Assembly (NCBI RefSeq): GCF_034432235.1
Contig: NZ_DAOUCJ010000111.1
Coordinates: forward strand, 1-64,000
Reading direction: 5' to 3'
Length of the DNA: 64,000 bases
DNA from: Thermoflexus sp.
GTDB taxonomy: Bacteria > Chloroflexota > Anaerolineae > Thermoflexales > Thermoflexaceae
In this document: one piece after another, positions 1-8,138 of the stretch
Numbering within the stretch: the first letter of the stretch is position 1
Layout: every line of letters begins with the position of its first letter
Program-made: the position numbers and the translations under genes
The notes under the pieces: model-generated
Databases searched by the model: none
The model's input: only the letters and a program-made list of their open reading frames with translations
What the model was told of the DNA's origin: nothing

Positions 1-1091
1 TCCACGATGGCCTTGCGGTCCACAGCCAGGGAGAAGGCCAGCCGCATGCGGGCGTCATCGAAGGGCGGCTTGGTGACGTTGAAGCCGTAGTAGTAGGTGC
101 AGAGGACCGGCGCGATGTACAGCTCCTTGGAGAGCTTGGGATCCGCCTTCACCCGATCGATCTCGGAAAGCGGCACACCGGCCACATCCAGGTTCCCCGC
201 TTCATATTCGGCGAAGGCGGGAGACTCATCCAGCATCCGGAAGACGATCTCCTCGATCTTTGGCTTCGGTACGCTGGGGATGTTATCCGGCCAGAAGGGG
301 TTGGCGACCATCACGATGTGGCTGTCGTGGACCCACTCCTTCATCACATAGGGGCCATAGGAATGGTAAGCGCCGGTCTCCGTCCAGCGGTCGCCTTTCT
401 CCTTGATCAGCCACTGGGGCTCCGCCCGCAGCATCCAAAGGCCGGCGATGTTAGCGAAGAAGCCCACCGGCTCCTTCAGCGTGAACTGGATGGTGTAATC
501 ATCCAGCACCTTGATGCCGACCTTGGTCGGGTCGGTGATGGTTCCCTCGTTGAACTCTTTCGCGCCCTCGATGAAGAAGGCCGGCACGTAGGCGTATTCG
601 CCGCCGGTCTTGGGATCCAGGGTGCGGATGGCCCCATAGTAGAAGTCGTGGGCGGTCACGTAACGGACGTTGCCCTTTTCATCCTTGACCTGCTCCACCT
701 CCTGGCCATTCCAGCGCACCCACGGGATGCCCTTGCGCAGGTAGAAGGTCCACACCTTGCCATCCGGCGAGACCTCCCAGCGCTCCGCCATCCCGGGCTC
801 GACCGCGGCGGTCTCCTCATTCTGACGGGTCAGGCCAACAAAGGCCAGTTCGATGATCTGGATTGAGGAAGTATCGGTAGCCAGGGAAGGATCTAACGTC
901 GGAACATCGCCAGGGCCCAGATTGAGGCGGAGGACTTTACGGGGCACGGGAGTTGGGGTCACCACTTTCTCCACCACTCGCTCTTTCTCAATCACCTGGG
1001 GGGTTGGCGTGGCCGCGGGGGCGCAGGCGGAGAGCACCAGGCCCACCAGAGCGACCAGCGAAAGCCACCACCATGCCTGTGAGCGGTTCAT
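1..1091 (-). CDS. Oligopeptide ABC transporter substrate-binding lipoprotein (C-terminus cut by window edge)
   Basis: Extracellular solute-binding protein of the SBP_bac_5 (OppA/DppA) family, expected to deliver peptides or similar solutes to an ABC permease. Reading the minus strand from ATG at 1091 gives a signal peptide ending in the lipobox L-S-A-C with Cys23 as lipidation site, a Pro/Thr-rich linker, then family hallmarks: NLGPGDVPTLDPS, a 'PGMAERWEVSPDGKVWTFYLRK' type segment split by the usual SBP_5 order (shown here only in part), and 'FSLAVDRKAIV' at the window edge. The start is fixed by a GGAGGAGG ribosome-binding site just upstream. About 363 residues are visible, so roughly 150-200 are missing. 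No permease genes are visible, so the substrate cannot be inferred from context. Confidence 0.9.
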   Translation of the reverse strand, partial: MNRSQAWWWLSLVALVGLVLSACAPAATPTPQVIEKERVVEKVVTPTPVPRKVLRLNLGPGDVPTLDPSLATDTSSIQIIELAFVGLTRQNEETAAVEPGMAERWEVSPDGKVWTFYLRKGIPWVRWNGQEVEQVKDEKGNVRYVTAHDFYYGAIRTLDPKTGGEYAYVPAFFIEGAKEFNEGTITDPTKVGIKVLDDYTIQFTLKEPVGFFANIAGLWMLRAEPQWLIKEKGDRWTETGAYHSYGPYVMKEWVHDSHIVMVANPFWPDNIPSVPKPKIEEIVFRMLDESPAFAEYEAGNLDVAGVPLSEIDRVKADPKLSKELYIAPVLCTYYYGFNVTKPPFDDARMRLAFSLAVDRKAIV

Positions 1092-1497
1092 TGCACCTCC
1101 TCCTTTTAGCCTGATTCAGGATCGCGCTTCCCTGTGCAGCGGGGCCAGCGCTAAGACCCACGGCGCTGAGAGGCCAAACCCTCCTCGCGCTCTCTTTGCT
1201 ATATATAGTTATAGCAACCTTCGGGGGTTTTGGCAAGAGGAACTCTGGCTCCGCAGTGTTCCGGTTGCTCAGGTCCGGAAGTTCTTCCCCCTGTTGTTCT
1301 TTCAGGAGTCCCCCTGGCCTTCCCCCACCTCCTTGGGTATGCTGGAAGGTGGATGGGAGATTCGAAATGCTTCCTGGCGTGAAGCGTTCGCGAGATGAGG
1401 TCGTTTTTCCCCATCCTTATCAAGCCCGGTTATCGCCGCCCAATGGAGGGGTGACCGGGAATTCTGATCCTGATTCGATTTGTCTCAGGGGGGTTCG
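1092..1497. other. Intergenic region between divergent genes
   Basis: Holds the minus-strand promoter at 1208-1236. I found no convincing promoter for the plus-strand csoR-like gene, no hairpin terminator and no RNA gene. Short ORFs on both strands here have no recognisable content. Confidence 0.5.
1208..1236 (-). promoter_or_regulatory. Sigma70-type promoter for the peptide-binding lipoprotein
   Basis: On the minus strand TTGCCA (1236-1231), 17-bp spacer, TATAAC (1213-1208). Predicted start near 1200 leaves a leader of about 110 nt. The -10 sits in the imperfect palindrome GCTATA-N6-TATAGC (1198-1215). Confidence 0.6.
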
Positions 1498-1857
1498 ATG
1501 CCGAAGCGGTCTTCTCCTGCAAGCCGGGAATCGGCCCAAGGCGCGCTGCTTCGATCCACTCGCGCACCACAGGTTCAGGTCTATCTGACGCCGGAGCAGG
1601 AGCGCGCCCTGGACGCCCGTCTGGCCCGCATCGAGGGGCACCTGGCCGCCGTTCGACGGATGCTGGCAGAGCACCAGGACTGCAACAGCCTGCTGGTGCA
1701 GCTGGCGGCGATCAAGGCCGCGCTCAATCAGGCGATCATCACGCTTCTGGAAAGCCATATGGAGGCATGCATCATCGCCTGCGCCATGGATGAGGACAGC
1801 CGCGCGGCCCTTGAGGGCCTGAAAGAGGCGATGGCCATCGTCCTGCGGAAGACGTAA
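1498..1857 (+). CDS. CsoR/FrmR-type metal-sensing transcriptional repressor
   Basis: All-helical DUF156 repressor of 119 residues. The copper-sensing triad of CsoR is present with exact family spacing: Cys62, His87, Cys91 (25 and 4 residues apart, as in C36/H61/C65 of mycobacterial CsoR). Signature helices 'RLARIEGHLAAVRRML' and 'QLAAIKAALNQAI' are clear. ATG at 1498 is preferred over an in-frame upstream start because AGGGGGG precedes it. The triad predicts Cu(I) or a related thiophilic ligand; family knowledge only. It lies 15 bp upstream of the NfeD-presenilin gene, so the two are probably co-transcribed, and no copper ATPase or chaperone is adjacent. An N-terminal extension of about 30 polar residues precedes the core. 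Confidence 0.88.
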   Translation: MPKRSSPASRESAQGALLRSTRAPQVQVYLTPEQERALDARLARIEGHLAAVRRMLAEHQDCNSLLVQLAAIKAALNQAIITLLESHMEACIIACAMDEDSRAALEGLKEAMAIVLRKT

Positions 1858-1872
1858 GTCGGGGTGGCCGCG

Positions 1873-3429
1873 ATGGATCTCCTACCGCAACTGTGGGCCT
1901 GGCTGGCGGATCCCAATGTGGCCTATCTCCTGCTGGTGGGCGGGATCCTGGCTGCCGTCGCCGCCTGGAGCATCCCGGGGACCGGGCTCGCGGAGGGCCT
2001 GGCGGTCCTGATGCTGGGCCTGGCGCTGATCGGCCTTCTGCGCCTGCCGATCAGCGCCGCCGGGCTCCTGCTGATCCTGCTGGGCGCCCTCCTGTTCCTT
2101 TCGGAGCTCTATTTCCAGAGCGGGGGATACCTCGGCCTGTCCGGGGCCCTGGCGCTGGGGCTGGGCGGCATGCTCCTGCTTCCCCCCGGCACCGGGAAAC
2201 GGATCGCCCCCTTGATCCTCGTCGGAACCACCCTGATCGCGGCCGTCGCCTCATTCGGTCTGGCTTTCCTGATGCGGCAGCTCGGACGGCGCCCTCCCCT
2301 TCAGTCCCCGGAGCGGCTGATCGGGGCGGAGGGCATCGCCCAGACGGATCTGGATCCGGAGGGGACGGTCTGGGTGCGGGGGGAAACGTGGACGGCGCGA
2401 TCGGCAGAGGGGCGGATCGCCGCGGGCGAGCGGGTTCGGGTGCTGGCCGTTCATGGATTGCGCCTGCAGGTGGCGCGCATGGAACAGCCCTCCAGGCCTT
2501 CCTCTGTGTATGCCGAATCCTCGCATCCCCCATCCGGGCCGGCGGCCGTGGGCGGCGGTATGGCCATCCTCCTGGCCGTCCACTGGCTCGGTTTCCTGGA
2601 ATTCGATCTGTCTTCCGGGCATCTCCCCGTTCCGGCCGATCCCTCGCTGGCCATAGCCCGTCAGCTCTCCGAGCAGCTCGCGGCCCGTCCAGTGGGTGAG
2701 CAGGCGATCTCCACCCTCCCGATGGCCCTGGGGTGGATGGCCCTCGGTTTGCTTCTGGCCCTTCTCCTGCTCCGGCTGCGCGGCTCCTCGGGGGTCCTGG
2801 GGGACGTCATGCTGGGCGTGCTCATGCTGGCTCTATTTTTCTCTCTCCGCCTTGTGTGGATCTCCCTGCTTGGGCCGCTCCCCCCATGGGGCCTTCCGAT
2901 CCTGGTAGGGATTGCTTTCGGTCTGATGCTCGGATGGCGCCGTCGGCCAGGATGGGTGGCGTTAAACGGGATGGGGCTGCTGATCTGCAGCGCGGCAGCG
3001 GTTTACCTGGGGTATCTGTGGACCCCTGTGGCGACGGCAGCCCTGCTGTTCGTGATGATGCTGTATGATGCGCTGGCGGTTTACATCTTCGGACACATGC
3101 AACGGCTCGCGGAGTGGGCGATCCGGGAGCGCGTGCCCCTCATGTTTTTCATCCCCCTGGACTTCCTCTCCTCTCGCCGGAAGAGCCCGGCCCTGATCCT
3201 GGGATTCGGGGACGCGGTTCTGCCCGCCGTTTTAACCCTCTCCGCCCTTCGGACCCATCCCACATCGTGGCCCGCTGTGGGGACGCTCCTCGGGATCCTG
3301 ATCGGCCATGGGATTCTGGTTCGCGGGTTTCTTACGAGGGGAAAGGGCCACGCCGGGCTCCCTTTCCTCGCCGGGGGAGCGCTGCTGGGCTATGGGCTGG
3401 GAAGCGTGCTGGAAATGGCCCTTGGATAG
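1873..3429 (+). CDS. NfeD-like membrane protein fused to a presenilin-like GxGD intramembrane aspartyl protease
   Basis: A single 518-residue frame. Residues about 10-135 form an NfeD-type hydrophobic region with several membrane segments, followed by a soluble OB-fold-like part (about 145-205) with 'ERLIGAEGIAQTDL...GTVWVRGE', typical of NfeD proteins. After a short linker the C-terminal half (about 220-518) is polytopic and carries presenilin/PSH signatures: 'YDALAVYIFGHMQRLAE' (catalytic Asp399) and 'LGFGDAVLPAVL' (GxGD, Asp447), then 'GLPFLAGGALLGYGLG' at about 494 in the place of the PAL motif. Known: NfeD partners membrane serine proteases and stomatins; A22 proteases cut transmembrane helices. 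Inferred: one polypeptide doing both jobs. ATG at 1873 chosen over GTG at 1864; both follow GGGGTGG-like sequence. Confidence 0.82.
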   Translation: MDLLPQLWAWLADPNVAYLLLVGGILAAVAAWSIPGTGLAEGLAVLMLGLALIGLLRLPISAAGLLLILLGALLFLSELYFQSGGYLGLSGALALGLGGMLLLPPGTGKRIAPLILVGTTLIAAVASFGLAFLMRQLGRRPPLQSPERLIGAEGIAQTDLDPEGTVWVRGETWTARSAEGRIAAGERVRVLAVHGLRLQVARMEQPSRPSSVYAESSHPPSGPAAVGGGMAILLAVHWLGFLEFDLSSGHLPVPADPSLAIARQLSEQLAARPVGEQAISTLPMALGWMALGLLLALLLLRLRGSSGVLGDVMLGVLMLALFFSLRLVWISLLGPLPPWGLPILVGIAFGLMLGWRRRPGWVALNGMGLLICSAAAVYLGYLWTPVATAALLFVMMLYDALAVYIFGHMQRLAEWAIRERVPLMFFIPLDFLSSRRKSPALILGFGDAVLPAVLTLSALRTHPTSWPAVGTLLGILIGHGILVRGFLTRGKGHAGLPFLAGGALLGYGLGSVLEMALG

Positions 3430-3544
3430 CAGGTAGCGCTTTATTCGCTCGGGGAGGAGAGGCCATGCGGCCTTCCGGACAGAAGCCGAACCGCATCCGT
3501 CCTGCTCCATTCGTCGAAAAGCCCCGCAAGGAGGCTCCCCCTCA

Positions 3545-3573
3545 TTGCATAATCCATGAATCCGTGGTAGGAT
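3545..3573 (+). promoter_or_regulatory. Promoter of the rpsF-ssb-rpsR operon
   Basis: TTGCAT (3545-3550), 17-bp spacer, TAGGAT (3568-3573). Located 70 bp before the rpsF start. Confidence 0.6.
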
Positions 3574-3642
3574 ACCCCCTGCTTTGCGCCTTTCCGCTCC
3601 CGCCTCGAGCGGGGGCAATCCCATGGAAAGGAGGACGTTCTC

Positions 3643-3957
3643 GTGCTGGTTTCACCGGCGCCTCGCATTCGACCCTATGAGTTAATGGTGGTTCTGGATC
3701 CGGAGCTGTCTCCGGAGCAGCAGGAGCAGGTCATCGAACGCCTCAAAAGCCTCATCACCGCAAATGGCGGGCAGATCCAGGAGGTGATCCCCTGGGGCCG
3801 CCGCCGTTTCTGTTATCCGATCCGGAAGAGGATGGAAGGCCACTACGTCCTCATGCGGGCCGAGATGCCGGCCCAGGCGACTGCCCCTCTGGAACGCGCC
3901 CTGCGCATCACGGAGGAGGTCCTTCGTCACCTCCTGGTTCGCCTGGATGAGGATTAA
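3643..3957 (+). CDS. rpsF: 30S ribosomal protein S6
   Basis: Binds the central domain of 16S rRNA together with S18. The 104-residue product has the S6 ferredoxin-like pattern: 'RPYELMVVLDPELS', 'VIPWGRRRFCYPI', 'GHYVLMRAEMP' and 'ITEEVLRHLLVRLDED'. GTG start at 3643 is set by AAAGGAGG at 3627-3634. First gene of the conserved order rpsF-ssb-rpsR. rplI, often the fourth member, is about 46 kb away on the other strand (49643-50092). Confidence 0.96.
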   Translation: MLVSPAPRIRPYELMVVLDPELSPEQQEQVIERLKSLITANGGQIQEVIPWGRRRFCYPIRKRMEGHYVLMRAEMPAQATAPLERALRITEEVLRHLLVRLDED

Positions 3958-3979
3958 GATGGGAGGATGGAGCCCGACG

Positions 3980-4387
3980 ATGCGTGGGTTGAATAAGGTG
4001 ATGATCATCGGTCAGGTCGGACGGGATCCCGAGATGCGTTTCACTCCGAACGGACGCCCGGTGACGACGTTCCCGGTGGCCACCCCGCGGACCTGGATCG
4101 CCAGCAATGGGGAGCGGCGGGAGGAGACGGAGTGGTTCAATGTCGTCGCCTGGGGTGGGCTGGCGGAGATCTGCAAGCAGCGTCTGCGGAAGGGGATGTA
4201 TGTTTATGTGGAGGGCCGGCTGCAGACCCGCGGCTGGGAAGACGCGGAGGGCCGCCGGCATTACCGGACCGAGCTGGTGGCGAATGAGATGATCCTGCTG
4301 GGGGAAGGGCGCGCCGCGCTCCCGGGCTTTGGAGAAGAGGAGGAACCCGAACCCGGAGAGGAGGCGGCTGAGGAGTTCCCCTTTTAG
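3980..4387 (+). CDS. ssb: Single-stranded DNA-binding protein
   Basis: OB-fold protein for replication and repair, 135 residues from ATG 3980. It begins 'MRGLNKVMIIGQVGRDPEMRFTPNG' style (only the core is quoted: VMIIGQVGRDPEMR), contains 'FNVVAWGGLAEICKQRLRKG' and ends in an acidic tail with the partner-recruiting E-E-F-P-F, equivalent to the D-D-I-P-F tip of other SSBs. Upstream in-frame starts at 3947 and 3959 would overlap or abut rpsF; the 3980 start fits family length best, with GGGAGG about 13 nt upstream. Short for the family because the Gly/Pro-rich linker is nearly absent. Confidence 0.93.
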   Translation: MRGLNKVMIIGQVGRDPEMRFTPNGRPVTTFPVATPRTWIASNGERREETEWFNVVAWGGLAEICKQRLRKGMYVYVEGRLQTRGWEDAEGRRHYRTELVANEMILLGEGRAALPGFGEEEEPEPGEEAAEEFPF

Positions 4388-4479
4388 CCACCATCGGATC
4401 TCCGCAGTGTGTGTCCTGTCGGATTCGAGTTCAACCCCGTGGATTCTGACGAGATCCTTTGTCTGAGAGGAGGTTGGCC

Positions 4480-4842
4480 TTGGCGGAAGAACGGAATGCG
4501 ATCGAAAGCCCGGCGTCGGAGGCCGTGGAAGCCGCTGTGGAGGGCGCGGCTCCGGCTGCGGTGTCTCCGGCGGCCCCTGCGAAGGCCGCTCCGGTGCGCC
4601 GTTATGTGCAGCCGCCACGCCTGTGTTATTTCTGTGTCGAGCGTGTGACGATCGACTATAAGAACGTCGACCTGCTGCGCCGTTTTGTGAACGAGCGGGC
4701 GCGCATCAAGCCCCGCCGCCAGACGGGCACATGCGCCAAACACCAGCGGCGCCTCTCGGTGGCGATCAAGCGGGCGCGCCACCTGGGGCTTCTCCCGTTC
4801 ACGGCCGAGCATGTCCGCAAATACGGCTGGGGAGGGGTCTGA
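4480..4842 (+). CDS. rpsR: 30S ribosomal protein S18 with N-terminal extension
   Basis: 120 residues from TTG 4480, chosen because GAGAGGAGG (4465-4473) lies 6 nt before it. The S18 core is at about 50-115 with 'DYKNVDLLRRFVNERARI' and 'LSVAIKRARHLGLLPF'. It retains the zinc-binding form: C-Y-F-C, then C-A-K-H. About 45 residues of Ala/Pro/Glu-rich sequence precede the core, longer than usual for S18. Partner of S6 in the ribosome platform; third gene of the operon. Confidence 0.95.
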   Translation: MAEERNAIESPASEAVEAAVEGAAPAAVSPAAPAKAAPVRRYVQPPRLCYFCVERVTIDYKNVDLLRRFVNERARIKPRRQTGTCAKHQRRLSVAIKRARHLGLLPFTAEHVRKYGWGGV

Positions 4843-4919
4843 GTCCGCCCGGCGGCTCCCGGATCGCCGTGGCTTCGCCCGGCTGGGTTCGGGCGGCATC
4901 CGACCCCGGGAGGGATTCA

Positions 4920-4952
4920 GGGAACGGGGCGCGAGGGGCGCGCCCCGTTCCC
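4920..4952. terminator. Perfect GC hairpin after rpsR
   Basis: 14-bp perfect stem (4920-4933 with 4939-4952) and 5-nt loop, no following T-run on either strand. Probably an RNA-stabilising or weak termination hairpin between rpsR and the foldase gene. Confidence 0.5.
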
Positions 4953-5001
4953 CTATCTGCGCTCAACCCGGCCTTCAGAAACCGCAGGGGATAAGTCCGG
5001 C

Positions 5002-6195
5002 ATGGCTCGAAAACCGACCAGCATCAACCGCAAAGCGCTCTCCCGGGCGGAACGGGAAGCCCGGATCCAGCGCTGGATCCTGCTGGCCACCGCCGGGGTG
5101 GTGGCTCTGGCGATCCTGATCCTCGCCGGCGGTTTTTTTTATGAGAAGATGATCTGGCCGGATCAGCCGGTGGCTTCCGTGGATGGCCGGCCGATCCGAA
5201 CCCGGGAGTTCCAGAAGCGGTTCCGGTTTGTGGAGGATTCACTGCGACGGCAGGCGGCTCTCCTGGAGCGGGAGAGCGCCTCCCTCAACCCGAACGATCC
5301 CGCGCAGGCCACCATCGCAGCCCTTTATCGGCAGCAGATCCGGCAAATCAACCTCCAGCTGGAAGATCCTGTCCTCCTGGGCCGGGCCGTCCTCCAGCAG
5401 ATGATCGACGAGCGGCTGATCCAAGCGGAGGCCGAACGGCGCGGGATCCGGGTTCCCTCAGAGGCGATCGATCGGGAGATCGAGCGCCGCTTCGGCTTCG
5501 TTCGGGAGACGCCGACCCCGGCCGGATCCCCCACGCCGACCATCACCCCGGGCCCCGGAACCCCTGGGCCCACCCCTCTTCCCACACCCACCCCGATGTC
5601 GGAAGCCAGCTTCCGGGCCCTGTATGCAGCCCAGCTCAAGCGGTGGGAGGGGGAACTCGGGTTCACGGAGGCGGATTACCGGGCTATGATCGAGGCGGAG
5701 TTGCTCGAACAGCAGTTGCGGGAGGCGTTCGCCCGGGAGGTGCCCACCCATGAGGAGCAGGTGGATGTCCGTATGATCACCGCGGAGACGCTGGATCTGG
5801 CGAACGAGCTGTATCGCCGGGTTCAGGCAGAGGGCTTTGAGAAGGTCTTCGCGGACGTGGAGGCCGGCCGGGTGGTCAGCGCCACCGCCCAGAACATGGG
5901 CTGGACGCCGGTGGGCGGGCTGGGGTCGTTATATGGGACGGAGCTGGAGAAGATCGTTTTCGCCACCCCGGTTCTGTCGACGACGTCCGTGATCACCTCG
6001 CCGGTGGGTTATCACATCGTCTTCGTGGCCGGCCGGGAGGATCGGGAGCTCGCCCCTTATTATCTGGAGGCGCGTCAGCGACAGGTCTTCGAGGACTGGC
6101 TCCAGAAACAGCGCACCGATCCGAATCGGGTGCGCTATTTCGACTGGCAGAACCGGCTTCCGCGCCCGACCATAGCCCGCTCCGCGCCGCGTTAG
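5002..6195 (+). CDS. PrsA/SurA-like membrane-anchored peptidyl-prolyl isomerase (foldase)
   Basis: 397 residues. Basic N-terminus, one membrane segment at about 25-47, then a SurA-N-like helical domain beginning 'VASVDGRPIRTREFQKRF'. A Pro/Thr/Gly-rich low-complexity insert lies near residues 172-195. The C-terminal part resembles a parvulin rotamase fold: 'EEQVDVRMITAETLDLANELYRRV' region, 'NMGWTPVGGLG' and 'VGYHIVFVAGRED', which match the GG-x-LG and YHI-V-V motifs of rotamase domains. Expected outside the membrane, helping secreted proteins fold. Start ATG 5002 lies 49 bp after the hairpin at 4920-4952. Confidence 0.85.
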   Translation: MARKPTSINRKALSRAEREARIQRWILLATAGVVALAILILAGGFFYEKMIWPDQPVASVDGRPIRTREFQKRFRFVEDSLRRQAALLERESASLNPNDPAQATIAALYRQQIRQINLQLEDPVLLGRAVLQQMIDERLIQAEAERRGIRVPSEAIDREIERRFGFVRETPTPAGSPTPTITPGPGTPGPTPLPTPTPMSEASFRALYAAQLKRWEGELGFTEADYRAMIEAELLEQQLREAFAREVPTHEEQVDVRMITAETLDLANELYRRVQAEGFEKVFADVEAGRVVSATAQNMGWTPVGGLGSLYGTELEKIVFATPVLSTTSVITSPVGYHIVFVAGREDRELAPYYLEARQRQVFEDWLQKQRTDPNRVRYFDWQNRLPRPTIARSAPR

Positions 6196-6223
6196 AGGAA
6201 CTCAAAAGATCCAGGAACGAAAA

Positions 6224-6254
6224 ACGCCCCGGGATGCCGAGCACCCCGGGGCGT
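6224..6254 (-). terminator. Intrinsic terminator of the tRNA operon
   Basis: 10-bp stem (6254-6245 with 6233-6224) followed on the minus strand by a T-run (A-run at 6219-6224 on the plus strand). It ends the tRNA transcript and faces the end of the foldase gene. Confidence 0.8.
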
Positions 6255-6265
6255 GAAGTGCAAAG

Positions 6266-6337
6266 AGGCGGCGGTGGGAATCGAACCCACGTCTGGGGTT
6301 TTGCAGACCCCCGCCTGGACCACTCGGCTACGCCGCC
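6266..6337 (-). tRNA. tRNA-Cys (GCA)
   Basis: Full cloverleaf on the minus strand: 7-bp acceptor stem GGCGGCG/CGCCGCC, D-arm GCCGAGTGGT, anticodon loop CTGCAAA between GGGGT and ACCCC, T-arm with GGTTCGATTCC, discriminator U. CCA is not encoded. Last gene of a three-tRNA transcript. Confidence 0.96.
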
Positions 6338-6341
6338 GCAG

Positions 6342-6414
6342 AGCGGGCGACGGGACTCGAACCCGCGACCTCCTCCATGGCAAGGAGGCGCTCCACCAGC
6401 TGAGCTACGCCCGC
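6342..6414 (-). tRNA. tRNA-Gly (GCC)
   Basis: Minus-strand cloverleaf starting GCGGGCGTAGCTCAG, anticodon loop TTGCCAT between CCTCC and GGAGG, T-arm GGTTCGAGTCC, acceptor CGCCCGC with discriminator U. CCA is not encoded. Confidence 0.96.
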
Positions 6415-6422
6415 ATGCTCCA

Positions 6423-6495
6423 TGCCGAGAGGCGGAATCGAACCGCCGACCCCCCGGTTTTCAGCCGGGTGCTCTACCAACTGAGCTATCTCGGC
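6423..6495 (-). tRNA. tRNA-Phe (GAA)
   Basis: Minus-strand cloverleaf starting GCCGAGATAGCTCAG, anticodon loop CTGAAAA between CCCGG and CCGGG, T-arm GGTTCGATTCC, acceptor TCTCGGC with discriminator A. First gene of the tRNA transcript. Confidence 0.96.
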
Positions 6496-6509
6496 TTTCC
6501 CTCACTTAA

Positions 6510-6538
6510 TATCTAACACGGCCAGGGGGGTTTGTCAA
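6510..6538 (-). promoter_or_regulatory. Strong promoter of the tRNA operon
   Basis: Minus strand TTGACA (6538-6533), 17-bp spacer, TAGATA (6515-6510). The -10 ends 15 bp from the first base of tRNA-Phe. Confidence 0.85.
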
Positions 6539-6646
6539 GCCCGCTGGCGCCGTCGGAACCTTGGAGCGCTGGGTCTTCTCGTGAAGGCGCTTTCGGGGCT
6601 GCTCCGCTTCCTATCGGACCTCCCCTATGTTCGTTTGAAGGAGCCG

Positions 6647-7978
6647 CTATATCTCCCCCACGACATCGGCCAAAGGCCGGCCTTTGGTTTCGTAAGGCAG
6701 CGACAAAGCGGCCACCCCGGAGATCAGATACGCCGCTGCGAAGGCCGTCAGGGCCAGTGGCATAGAGACCCCCAGCAGGTATCCCCCAAGGGTCGGCGCG
6801 AGAGCCCCCGCGATCCGGGTCATCCCGCTGGCCGCGCCCATGCCCGTTGTGCGCAGCTGGGTGGGATAGGCCTCGGGGGTGTAGGCATACAGCGCGCCCC
6901 ATGCCCCCAGCGCGAAGAACGACATCCAGATCGCCGCCCCTACATAGGCCGGCAGGGAGACGGCCGCAGCAAACAGATAGGTGAAGATCCCGCTGGCGAT
7001 CAGATACAGCCCCAGGGTCTTCCGCCGCCCGATCTGCTCGACCAGATAGGCCGCTGAGAAATAGCCCGGGAGCTGGGCCACGGTCAGGATGAAGATATAT
7101 TCATAGGAGCGGAGGAAGGTCAAGCCGCGCTGCACGAACAGAGTGGGCAGCCAGGTGAAGACGCCGTAGTAGCCCAGGGAGATCCCGAACCAGATCAGCC
7201 ACAGCAGCGCCGTGGTCCGCGTGTAGGGCCGACGCCACAGATCCCCTACGGTGACCGGCGGCGCCGGCGGCGCCACCAGCCGGATCCCATCCGGGAGCGG
7301 GGCGCCGTTCTCCCGGGCGACCTGGGCCAGAACGGCACGGGCCTCCTCCTCGCGCCCGTGGATCAGCAGGAAGCGTGGGGATTCGGGGACATACCGGCGG
7401 ATCCAGAAGACGATGAGGCCGGGCAGAGCGGAGATCGCCAGGAGAGGCCGCCATCCCACCCGCGGCACGATCAGCCAGGCCAGCCCCGCGGCGATCAGGG
7501 CCCCCAGCGCCCAGAAGGCCTCCAGATAAACCAGGTAACGCCCTCGCTGCTGGCGGGGCAGATACTCCGCGAAGATGGCATAGTCCACCGGCAATGTGCC
7601 CCCTACTCCGAATCCGGTGAGCGCGCGCAGGAGGACCAGGGTGGCGAAATTCGGGGAGAGGGCGGAAAGCAAGCCGAATCCGGAGTCGATCAGCACCGTC
7701 AGGATGAACCCCAGTTTGCGCCCGATGCGATCGGAGAGCGTCCCCCAGAACCAGGCACCGGCCAGCATCCCTAAGAAGATCGCTGTGCCCAACAGACCCG
7801 CCTGGGCCGTTGTCAGCCCCCACTCCTGACGGATGGCCGGCAGTGCGAAGGAGATCAGCAGCACCTCCATGGCGTCCGCGGCCCATCCCGCGCCGCAGAT
7901 CGCCATGAGCTTGTATTGAAACCGGCCCAGGCCCACCCGATCGATGGCTTCCTCGACGGTCATCGTCAGAGCGGCCAT
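6647..7978 (-). CDS. niaP: MFS transporter, probable niacin permease
   Basis: 443 residues, 12 predicted membrane segments, major facilitator fold. The loop motif 'GTLSDRIGRKLGF' after segment 2, 'PVDYAIFAEYLP' before segment 5 and 'PESPRFLL' in the central loop are typical of the sugar/aromatic-acid branch that includes NiaP. Substrate is inferred from context: it is the third gene behind a nicotinamidase and a NiaR-type regulator. ATG 7978 has GGAGG 8 nt upstream; in-frame starts further up (to 8095) lack this and overlap non-conserved sequence. Other aromatic-acid substrates are possible. Confidence 0.8.
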   Translation of the reverse strand: MAALTMTVEEAIDRVGLGRFQYKLMAICGAGWAADAMEVLLISFALPAIRQEWGLTTAQAGLLGTAIFLGMLAGAWFWGTLSDRIGRKLGFILTVLIDSGFGLLSALSPNFATLVLLRALTGFGVGGTLPVDYAIFAEYLPRQQRGRYLVYLEAFWALGALIAAGLAWLIVPRVGWRPLLAISALPGLIVFWIRRYVPESPRFLLIHGREEEARAVLAQVARENGAPLPDGIRLVAPPAPPVTVGDLWRRPYTRTTALLWLIWFGISLGYYGVFTWLPTLFVQRGLTFLRSYEYIFILTVAQLPGYFSAAYLVEQIGRRKTLGLYLIASGIFTYLFAAAVSLPAYVGAAIWMSFFALGAWGALYAYTPEAYPTQLRTTGMGAASGMTRIAGALAPTLGGYLLGVSMPLALTAFAAAYLISGVAALSLPYETKGRPLADVVGEI

Positions 7979-8138
7979 GGAAAGCGCCTCCATTCGTGGT
8001 GAGATGGGGATAGGGCTTATGGGGAGGGCGGAAGGGCCCTTCTCCTCCTTCCCAAAGCGGGGGGCGCCGAAAGCGTTCCCGAACCTCCCCCACAAAAGCG
8101 CATGCGATGGGGGGTGAGGCGGACGGCCCCCTCTGACT

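Noticed and set aside
6266..6495. T-box or riboswitch near the tRNA genes
   Set aside because: All three structures fold as complete tRNAs; nothing is left for a T-box.
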